Of a DNA stretch of 64,000 nucleotides, positions 55,889 through 64,000 are shown piece after piece (positions within the stretch are counted from its first letter, which is position 1; each line of letters opens with the position of its first letter). This DNA is from Fragilariopsis cylindrus CCMP1102 (Eukaryota > Bacillariophyta > Bacillariophyceae > Bacillariales > Bacillariaceae). The position numbers were made by a program, and so were the translations under genes. The stretch is from the NCBI GenBank assembly GCA_900095095.1, contig FMBT01000328.1, positions 62,001 through 126,000 of the forward strand. The letters are read 5' to 3'. Below the pieces are notes generated by a model that made no database searches, was not told the origin of the DNA, and worked only from the letters and a program-made list of their open reading frames with translations.

Positions 55889-58239
55889 TTACTCAACCTG
55901 GCTGAAGGTATTAAAATCTCTTACTTCATTAACGATTTCCAAAGCCTTACCTAAAAGATCTCTCATTTCTTCGCAATTTTGACGTCTTTGTGCAACATCG
56001 TCAGCCTCTTTCATCAGAGTTTCGACCTCTGATTCTCGATATAGTTCCGACACCAACTCATTCTGTAATGCATCTTTCACATGATTGACCAGGAAAAACA
56101 TGATAGTTTTGGGAACCATATCAATGAAGGTTTTTCGTACAACCTTGAAATAGGATTCAATCAAAGACTTAATGACGTGCATTTCAGAAAGTTCGCGATC
56201 TGAAGGCGGAATATCAGTTTGTTTCATAGTTGTTGGTACAGATGGGAGATGAACAATAGTAGGTGGTCCTCCCTGTCCAGATCGGTCCGCAAGAGGAGTC
56301 TGTTTCCCTCTAAAGATGAAGCTCATTATTCCACCATTGTTGTCGCTACCGTATGGTGTTTGTTCTCCTTCGTTTTCTCCTTCTGCATTAAAGAATTGTG
56401 AATTGGTGGCTTGAGAGGTAGGTGTTTCCGAAGTTGATCCCTCAGGAAGTTCCGAAGTTCTAATCGGTTGCAAATTTACTGACCGATTCGTCACAGCTGC
56501 AACGGCCCTTGCACCACCAATAAAATCAGGGTGGCTAGTATTGATGTACTGGAACAAATCATATAGTGTGAGAATGAATTTAACGGAACAGGCTAACATA
56601 GATATTTCTTGGTCGTCATCGTTTTATTAATTAACTTACCGCCAATTCAATCTTGACAAGATTTTCTACCATCATTTGGGTTGGACTCATACAACGTTTC
56701 AATAAATTCGAAACGACATCACAAAGGCGTTCCCTCAGAAACGGAAACCGATTTAATTCCTTAGGTTCTGATTGACCCGCAATACGTTGTAATTCTTCAT
56801 AGACCAAATCCACGCATTCAATACCGGGTGATTCCAATCGAGCGATTTGTCGTCGAATTAAAATGTCGAAGGCGATTTCAGGAACGAACAATGCTCGACG
56901 TGTACCCATGGCATTCGTGATTGTAGTTCGTACTTCCTCATCAGTTAATCCATCAAATGGACCGACAGTCATTAGACTCGTAGAAAATATATCATTAAAG
57001 ATATAATTTATACGGGCACCACCAAAGAGCTCTACAAGGGCTAAGTTTTTCGTGTTTGCTTCACCACTTCCCAATTCTCCACCCTTACCATCAATGATAG
57101 AGGCAAAGTTAGTAGCAAACTTGCTAAGCAAACCAAGTAGGGTTCCACCTAATGTATTTCTAGATTTTTGACCTGGTACACCCAATGCATCAAGTTCTAA
57201 GGTGACATCCGTCATCATGGTTGTGATTCGATTTTTGACATCAGGTAACACGTCTCGAATGTGATGCATCAAAATATTGTTGAGATTCTTGGCTAAGATT
57301 TTTGTTCCACATTTCTCCATTAGGTTACGATCGGTTGAATATACGGGATGGTTGCTGAAAAATTGTTCTTCCTTACTGAGTCCATCTCGAATACTAAGGT
57401 CTTCATTGATATCCTTTTGACCACGGTTGACGGTGCCAATGTATCCGCGTCGTAATGGATATACACGATTTAAGAGTACATCAGATGCATCCGTTCCAGG
57501 ATCCATTAAATCGCATTTCGTTAACACACCAATAGTTCGATTACCGTAGGGGTCAACTGCCTTGGCCATTCGTAACGCATCACTGTTGGCAACATCTGTG
57601 TTGGCTGCAGTAACGGCCAAAATAATTGCATTGGGATTACTAATGAATTCCAAAAGCATTTCTTGGATTTGTTCTTCAATGTTTTCTGGTTGATCACCAA
57701 CAGGAACTTTAGTGATACCGGGTAAATCGACGAGGGTCAATGCCAATACATGTGGGGAGTAAATTTTGAGACTAATGGGATCATTCGAAATACCCTTGTT
57801 ACTGCCGGTGAGTCGGTCTGTTTCACGGACTATTTCCACTCGGATCTGTTGAAATGAATGGAATTTCCGTCCGGGCATATGAACAAATTCACCCCATTCA
57901 ACTCCAACGTCATCGGAATCTGAGTTAGGGTCTTGATTTTCTGATGATTCTTGGGAATGTTCATACCCTGGTGTACGGGTGTTAACCAGAGTCAAGATAA
58001 GGGGTCGACGGGTAACGATACCGGTTCCTCGAGGAAGGAAACTTCTTCCTACAATGCCTTCTAAGACACTGGATTTTCCCGAGGATTGACCACCGACCTA
58101 TATCGTTACAGAGTTTGTAATTGATTGATTGATTCGATCGAATAATGGGGGGAGAAATGAAAAATCAATCCGACAGTAGAAAGAATGGTTAGTTAATATT
58201 CGTAGTGTGTATCTACGGTTTGAATATGTATATATATAT

Positions 58240-58274
<35 letters not shown>

Positions 58275-58423
58275 TGGTACGGTCATTCTCCGAGAAAATC
58301 GGAGGTAGAAAAGGAAGTAAAATCACGTACCACTACAATCTGCGGAAGATCTAATTGTGTGTTTTGACCGACGGCACCCAAGACATCTTGAAGCTTGGAG
58401 GCAATAGGGATCAACTGTTCCAT
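55889..58423 (-). CDS. Dynamin-related GTPase (DRP/Vps1 type)
   Basis: Exons 58423-58331, 58097-56640 and 56548-55889, all phase 0, give 736 aa, the usual length of dynamins without PH and proline-rich domains. G1 is [14 protein letters not shown] (rebuilt exactly across the first splice), G3 is [11 protein letters not shown] and G4 is [10 protein letters not shown]. The middle domain follows ([31 protein letters not shown]), and the third exon encodes a variable insert and the GTPase effector domain ([34 protein letters not shown]). It constricts membranes in organelle fission or Golgi/vacuole traffic; whether it is mitochondrial, peroxisomal or Vps1-like needs phylogeny. The first intron carries an AT microsatellite (58229-58274). 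Confidence 0.95.
58229..58274. repeat. (AT)n microsatellite in the dynamin intron 1
   Basis: About 22 AT/TA units with a phase slip in the middle; it can fold as a hairpin. Confidence 0.9.
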
Positions 58424-59050
58424 CTTTATTTTTATTTTTCTAGTAAACTTAATGTGGAATCGAATCAAATCAAATCGTCGTTCTGACTGTAGCGGCAATG
58501 ATGAAAACAATGCTGTTAACGATACAATAACCAATCCTATATATATATACTATATATAGTAGGTGTACAGTATTGTTTTGGCTGGGTGATTATTTGCTGT
58601 AATGATTACTTTGAGTTATGTGTATTGGAAGGATGCCATTACGGGCAGACAACTGAACTAACTGTTTTGTTCTTCACATCTCTCATCGCATTTTTAATTT
58701 CAAACAAAAGGAAGTTTTTAAAAAACTTACTGACGCGCAAGCGCGGCGGCGTGCATCATATGTTTCTTACCCTTTAATCATACTAATAAACCGCAAAAAA
58801 CTCTCTTTTATTCAGTAACCACGTTACGTACAGTCGTACAGCGTAACACAATTAATTATTACGGTAGGACTATCAAAAGTAAAGGTATGTGATGACCCAT
58901 TACTACTAACAACAACTGGAAAACGCCGATCACAGCATATCACAACCTGACAAGAAAAGAAAAGAACGTTTAACAAGACAGAGTTACAATTGTAGATAGT
59001 AACTGCATTATCATTCATTCATCAACAAGGTACAACCAGCAGTAATAAAT
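58424..59050. other. Divergent promoter region
   Basis: Between the dynamin (-) and ArfGAP (+) genes. Short ATATAT palindrome near 58540-58558. No coding signal. Confidence 0.5.
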
Positions 59051-60275
59051 ATGTCTTACAATATATCAGGGAATCTTCGAAATGACGGAACCTTTACCGC
59101 AGCTGGCAAGGGTAAAGTTTGTGTTCCAACCAAAGATAAGAATGTGCAATTCAAAAAAATTAAAGCGATGAATCAAAGCAATCAAGTTTGTTTCGATTGT
59201 CCTGCTCCCCGTCCTACTTGGGCGTCGGTAACGTACGGTACGTTATTATTGATTAATTAACTGTATGGTTGTTATGAATTATTGTGTAGAAACGGGAAAC
59301 GAAACAAAAATAAAATGAAATTTAATCCAATGAACCTCCCTCTCACAACTTTATTAATCTTGTTTTGCTTCTAAATAAAAAATTAAAAACCCAGGTGTAT
59401 TCTTATGTCTTGATTGTTCGGCAACACACCGTTCATTGGGTGTTCATACGACATTTGTTCGATCGGTTGATTTAGATGAATGGACGCAACGGCAACTTGA
59501 TACAATGAGATTGGGAGGAAATGGTAATTGTCAAAAGTATTTTCGTGACCATGGATTGACGGATATGCATGGAAAGATTGAAAAAAAGTACACAGGCAAA
59601 GCCGCTAAACATTACCGGGTCGAATTAGAAAAACAAGTAGAGATCGCTGCCGTACAACGTGGAGAAGGAACGGGGAACGGTACCGTAGACCATAGTGCTG
59701 CTGCTGCTGGGAGTTTGTTAGAAAATTTATCATTACAAGATCAACAAAATGCAGCAGCGGCAGCATCACAAGCCAGGAATGCAGGAATACCAGGAGTTGC
59801 AACTGCCGTCCCAACAGCAAAGAAAGCATCGGAATTAGCGGGAGCGAAAGGTAGACTAGTAGTAACACCACCTACCAGTGGAAACCTACTACGAAAGCCA
59901 GCGGGTTCATTGTCATCATCTGCGGGAATGCTACGAAAACCAGCTGGGAAAACCTTGAACTCAAAGATGTTACTAAAAAAGCCAAGTGGTGGTGGGGGTA
60001 AAGGTATTAAATTGGGAGTAAGCAAGCTCTCTGTTACTAAAAAGGATGTTGATGCTAATGGCATTGTTGATAATGATAAAATGATGGGATTTGATGAAGA
60101 GCCAGCAGCGACACCCGAACCTGTAGTAGTAGCAGTAGCTCCCCCAAAACCTGTTGTCGTTGTTGCTGCTGCACCGGTACCATCTCCAAAGAAAGTGGAA
60201 CCACCAAAATCGTCTATGGCATCTTCAATGTCAAAAATGAAGAACATGAACCAAGATTTCTTTTCGGGACTTTAG
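59051..60275 (+). CDS. ArfGAP2/3-type Arf GTPase-activating protein
   Basis: Exons 59051-59237 and 59395-60275 (GTACGT...CCCAG) give 355 aa. The ArfGAP zinc finger spans the splice: [19 protein letters not shown], then [15 protein letters not shown], with the C-x2-C-x16-C-x2-C spacing and the catalytic Arg in [14 protein letters not shown]. It continues [19 protein letters not shown]. The C-terminal part is Ala/Lys-rich with three LxKPxG-like repeats ([24 protein letters not shown]) and [11 protein letters not shown], resembling the Golgi/COPI-binding segment of ArfGAP2/3. The end [14 protein letters not shown] is ordered. It promotes GTP hydrolysis on Arf1 during COPI coat cycling. The gene is intact; exon 1 alone ends soon after the donor site. 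Confidence 0.93.
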
Positions 60276-61269
60276 TACTAAACTCGTTCAACGTAAACTG
60301 GACTAGCTTATAATGTTTACCTGTTTACCACGCATGTAATCAAAACATCGCCGACATCATACGGCGGAACGCGAAAAAATTGCATCATGGCTTGATCTGA
60401 TCGCAACTATGAGGCAGCTGTCTAAAATAAATAAATTATAATAGAGAAACGATTTTTAATACTTTCAAATGTTGTGTATATATCTTATATTAATACGACA
60501 GACGCAAGATTTCCTCTCGCTAGTGCCTTTTATAATTTGCCCTCAGAAGGATATGAATAGCTGGTCATATGACATAATCCTTTTCCTACTTTTTAATGGC
60601 CCCGTCAAGTTCATGCTAAGTGAGTTGTTGGTGTATGCCTATGAGATTGGAAGATGACTCACTAGCAAAATATGAATTGATAAAAGCTAAGCTTTAGGTA
60701 ACCATCAAGTCAAAAATTTGACATTCTGTAGTCCATATTTTGGTGAAAATAACAAAGGAACTTTTTGGGTGGATAATAACCATCATGCATTGATATTAAA
60801 ATGATACTATCTATATGCTTCCCCTAGCTAGACATGACAACAAATATTTCCTCCTTTTTTGTAACAAATGATTGAGTGGTGCATGCTGCATGATCAGTAC
60901 AAAAATATCCACACATAACATAACATTACTCCTATAATTTATTCCTAAAGAAAGGCTAGTTGTTTGCTTCAATACATCTTTCAGTTTGCATTCAACAACC
61001 AACTTAATCAGGATCAGAAAATGTTGTAAAGACAGAGAGAGGATTTCTTCTTCAAACGTGGTTCATCAGCCATTCATTGTTTCTCAAGAAAATTTTTACA
61101 TAAAAAAATCCCGACAATAATTATGGGAAACATTCTAAACTTGCCGAAGCAATAAATACAAAATACAGTAACGAAAACAAATAATAAGACAAGAATAATA
61201 ATATATATTATATTGGAGACAATAAAACGAACTGTAAAACACTAAATAAAATTCTGAACATAACCAGCC
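60276..61269. other. 1 kb spacer, no recognised gene
   Basis: 3' flank of the ArfGAP gene and promoter of the NOL12-like gene. Open frames (62-63 aa) are hydrophobic and without domains. Confidence 0.45.
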
Positions 61270-62268
61270 ATGCCGCCAAAACCAGCAAAGTACTCTTCAT
61301 TGAGAAAAGACAAAGGAGGAAATGATAATAACAAGAAAAGCAAAAAAAATAAGCTCATGGACCCGAGGAAAAAATACAAACTTCCGCCCTCGATGATAAA
61401 ACGTGGGAATAAGAAAGAGGTGGTATTTGACCCGGAGGCACGCAGAGACCACCTTCGTGGATTTTCGGACCGTAAAAGACAACGACGAGCGTTCGGTTTG
61501 GCTATGCAAAAAGTGAAGGATCGCAAGGGAAAAATTGAACAAAGAGCAGCTGAAAAGAAGGACGAGATACAAAAAATAGAAGTTCTGGAACGACAAAAGG
61601 ATGAATTGTTGGAAGAAGTATTCCGGATGAATAACGCTACCGTAGCTTCTTTTGGTGGAAATGAGAACGATTCGGAGGAAGACAGCGATCACGAAAAAAG
61701 TGACAAGAACATGATCAAGATCAAGAGCAGCAGTAAGACAAAGTATAGCAGCGATACCGTCGATGATGATGATGATTCCCGTTTCGAGAACAAGAACAAG
61801 AAGAAAAAACAGCCAGCCAAGAAACAAAAACAGGCATCAGATGTTATTGATAGTAAGGTGTATGATGATAAAAAAACAGAAAAACACTGGGGTGGTCAAG
61901 TCACTGTAACAACATCAGTAGTTGAACTAGATGATCTCGGCGGTTCTGATAGTGAGGAGGACGATGACGACGACATCGATACCTCCATTCATAGAAATAA
62001 CAGCAAACCCAAAGGTGTCGATAAATCTCAGAAGTACGCAGGAAATGTAAAGAGATATATGAACGAACTGAAAGGGAATATGCCAGGAAAGAAAAATAAA
62101 GATGGTAGTAAGACATTAAAAAGAAAGGGTAGAGATGGTGCTGACGGAATGAAAGGCGTTGGCGGAAGTGGAAGCTTAAAGATTGCTTCTAAATTACTAT
62201 CAAAATCGAAGGAAAGACGCCCACAAGGGTCTGACAAACAGAAAGGAAAGAAGGGGAAAAAACGATAA
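61270..62268 (+). CDS. NOL12/RRP17-like nucleolar protein
   Basis: Single exon, 332 aa. The conserved block is residues 50-115: KEVVFDPEARRDHLRGFSDR followed by KRQRRAFGLAMQKVKDRKGK and a long charged coiled coil, as in yeast Rrp17 and human NOL12. A later HWGGQVTVTTSVVELDD segment is also shared by that family. The rest is acidic and basic low complexity (SDSEEDDDDDID; KKNKKKKQPAKKQ), and the very basic C-terminus ends GKKGKKR, good for nucleolar retention. Rrp17 is a 5'-3' exonuclease in 60S ribosomal subunit assembly. The frame is intact. Confidence 0.88.
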   Translation: MPPKPAKYSSLRKDKGGNDNNKKSKKNKLMDPRKKYKLPPSMIKRGNKKEVVFDPEARRDHLRGFSDRKRQRRAFGLAMQKVKDRKGKIEQRAAEKKDEIQKIEVLERQKDELLEEVFRMNNATVASFGGNENDSEEDSDHEKSDKNMIKIKSSSKTKYSSDTVDDDDDSRFENKNKKKKQPAKKQKQASDVIDSKVYDDKKTEKHWGGQVTVTTSVVELDDLGGSDSEEDDDDDIDTSIHRNNSKPKGVDKSQKYAGNVKRYMNELKGNMPGKKNKDGSKTLKRKGRDGADGMKGVGGSGSLKIASKLLSKSKERRPQGSDKQKGKKGKKR

Positions 62269-62757
62269 ATTGCATGTACTATATTTCTTTCTTTCAAAAT
62301 CGAATTTACTTATTTATTTTATGAATTACAAAATATTATTGATTAACAACAACACAGCACCACTGTCACTTGTATGTGCAATAATTTGTTTACTGATTGC
62401 CTTTTCCATCGTTCTTCACCACTTTTGGAGAAGAAATAGGAATTTCTTTCTATACTTTTATCTTATGAATTATTAAATTTATACTTTCCATCGTTCTTTA
62501 CCACCTTTGGAGATGAAGCGAGGACTTGTTTCTTTACTTTTTTACCTTATGAATTGTTAAATCTGTACTTTTCCAACGTTCTTTGTTCACCACTTTTGGA
62601 GAAGAAGCGAAGATTTCTTTCTTTACTTTTTATCTTATGAATTATTAAATTTATACTTTTCCGGTACAATAATTTTGTTAGCGTCAATTACAACTTCACT
62701 TTTCTGGGGATTTGTTTAACCACGATCCAATCCCTTCAGAATATGTAACCATCCTCA
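62269..62757. other. Convergent spacer filled by a tandem repeat
   Basis: Between the NOL12-like gene and the membrane-protein gene; more than half is the three-unit repeat listed next. Confidence 0.6.
62407..62661 (+). repeat. Three imperfect tandem units of 82-88 bp
   Basis: Units 62407-62488, 62489-62573 and 62574-62661 share CA(T/A)CGTTCTTT, ACCACTTTTGGAGA, GAAG, TTTCTTTACTTTT, CTTATGAATTATTAAAT and TATACTTTTC in the same order. Units 1 and 3 are most alike over the right half. Confidence 0.9.
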
Positions 62758-64000
62758 TTATGCCCATCGGACTGACTCTTGACTTCTAGCCAAATGCAAA
62801 TCAACATCGTCCAAACTACCATTGTCATCCACATCCATATCCATATCCGATGATTTTATTTCTTGGACATTATAAGTAGTAATAGGCAGTCCACTATTAT
62901 CGGTCGGCGTAGTCTTGAACATACCATCGCCATCGCCATCGATTGCTACTTGTCTACTCTTGCGTCGACGACGTGTCCGTCTGGCCAAGATGAAAAAAGT
63001 AATACAGCTGATGGCAACCAAGAAAAATCCAATTGAGACACCCAAACTAACCCAAACTACATTTTTTGACGAGTCTCCGTTATCGTTGTCAGAATTAAAG
63101 ATGCTAATGGGACGGCTAACAGGTTTTGCATATCCATTATCTGGATCGAATCTTTTATACATTTCGATGCCACCGACAAGCTTATCGATATCCTCAACAA
63201 CGACTGTCACAGGAATGGAAAACCAGCGCATACGACCTTCCACTTCCTTTCCATCTTTTGTTGTGTATTTATAATTTGGATTAGTCCGCATGTTGGCTAA
63301 GTGACTTTGTGGAGGAACCGATGGCTAAAATTTGATATCGACAGAGAATGATTTGATGTTAGGAGGAAAGAAAAAAAGAGTATGCAAGACGAAGTTTCTG
63401 CCATATTTATTTATCATGTAAGTCTCTCTTACCTGATGATATTCCACCGGGGATTCCTTCCAGTTCTGATCGACAGTAGCACCAGCAACCAAGATAAGTC
63501 TATCGCCTACTTCATAGTCCCGTAGGTCTATTTCAGTCCGGAAAACAGGTCCCAATAGACTGGCGGATCTGGTGCCATAATTGTCATCATTACTATTCTT
63601 TATAATATTCCTGTGGCCACCCATAGAGTTAGTGTCTATGAGAGTTACTGAATTGTGCCTAGAATTCAAGATACTGAATGGCTTTGTAACTGAGTCCATA
63701 GGAGATGGATTTGGACCAGTTTTCGAGAAAAATCCTTTACCATTTGTTCTATGGGTAGGATATTTTTTGAAAGACTCTTCAATTTTTCCAAAACTGTCGT
63801 AGAGATTATCTTCAGAACAAGCTGACGAATCGTCGGGGATATCTTCTTCCCTGACACCCATAGATCAGTATCTCCTATGTTCAAACCACCTCCAACAGTC
63901 CATTCAACAATGACGGTTTTAAGCGAATGGGGAACGGCCACTATTCGACTTTTATCACAAATATTTTCAGGGTTTCGTGTTAAAGGTACTATATCCTCAG
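62758..64000 (-). CDS. Type I single-pass membrane protein, 3' part (runs off window; frame break)
   Basis: The gene enters from beyond 64000. Exon boundaries inside the window are 63433 (TATCATCAG|GTAAGA) and 63324, phase 0; the stop is at 62758. Upstream, AVPHSLKTVIVEWTVGGGLN then IGDTDLWV reads in one frame and REEDIPDDSSACSEDN in the next, with the break at about 63859 (one missing base in a G run). The luminal or extracellular part has VFRTEIDLRDYEVGDRLILV and, after the splice, QSHLANMRTNPNYKYTTKDG and EGRMRWFSIPVTVVV. One membrane helix (VVWVSLGVSIGFFLVAISCI) precedes an RRTRRRRKSR stop-transfer and an acidic tail. It resembles diatom surface proteins of unknown function. Confidence 0.7.

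Overview
The window is nuclear DNA from a photosynthetic stramenopile, most likely a diatom. The evidence is a fucoxanthin-chlorophyll light-harvesting protein with a bipartite plastid leader ending in an ASAFAP-like motif (SSAFAP), two more plastid-type leaders (ISAFGSP, ATAFLP), a diatom-type cyclin and HAD protein, short GT-AG introns, and AT-rich intergenic DNA full of microsatellites and CAA/CAG-type trinucleotide runs. Nothing suggests a bacterial or organellar origin. I cannot name the species.

Layout. 0-12.5 kb: a Q/N-rich hypothetical protein (+), a Yippee protein (-), a predicted N-myristoylated alpha/beta hydrolase (-), mitochondrial pyruvate dehydrogenase E2 (+), a light-harvesting protein (-) and a Vta1/LIP5 ESCRT cofactor (+). 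13-31 kb: a plastid-targeted membrane protein (-), a secreted Thr/Pro- and Lys/Gly-rich putative cell-wall protein (+), an acidic protein (-), a HAD hydrolase (+), an M14 carboxypeptidase (-), exportin-2/CSE1 (+) and a weak hypothetical gene (-). 31-41 kb: an RraA-like protein (-), a cyclin (-), 3 kb without a recognised gene, and V-ATPase subunit a (-). 42-53 kb: a six-exon PDR-type ABC transporter (+), a plastid-targeted unknown protein (-), an ankyrin-repeat gene (+) and a nucleotide-sugar transporter (+). 53-64 kb: a LURP-one-like protein (-), a retrotransposon fossil, a dynamin-related GTPase (-), an ArfGAP (+), a NOL12/RRP17 nucleolar protein (+) and the 3' part of a type I membrane protein (-) that runs off the window.

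The genes are independent eukaryotic units, not an operon. Several share a cellular theme of endomembrane trafficking (Vta1, dynamin, ArfGAP, V-ATPase a, nucleotide-sugar transporter), but this is probably chance clustering. I found no convincing rRNA, tRNA or CRISPR.

Main result of the hunt. At least eight conserved or otherwise coherent reading frames are broken by what looks like one missing base, with the next frame continuing the same protein. Two of these sites are in the normally essential CSE1. The uniform direction suggests deletion-type consensus errors in the assembly rather than pseudogenes, so several genes here would be mis-called by automatic annotation. Other points worth checking: the E2 lacks the usual catalytic His of the DHRxxDG motif, V-ATPase subunit a carries a cysteine-rich luminal insertion, and the 17-19 kb secreted protein has a silaffin-like Lys/Gly/Ser repeat tail.
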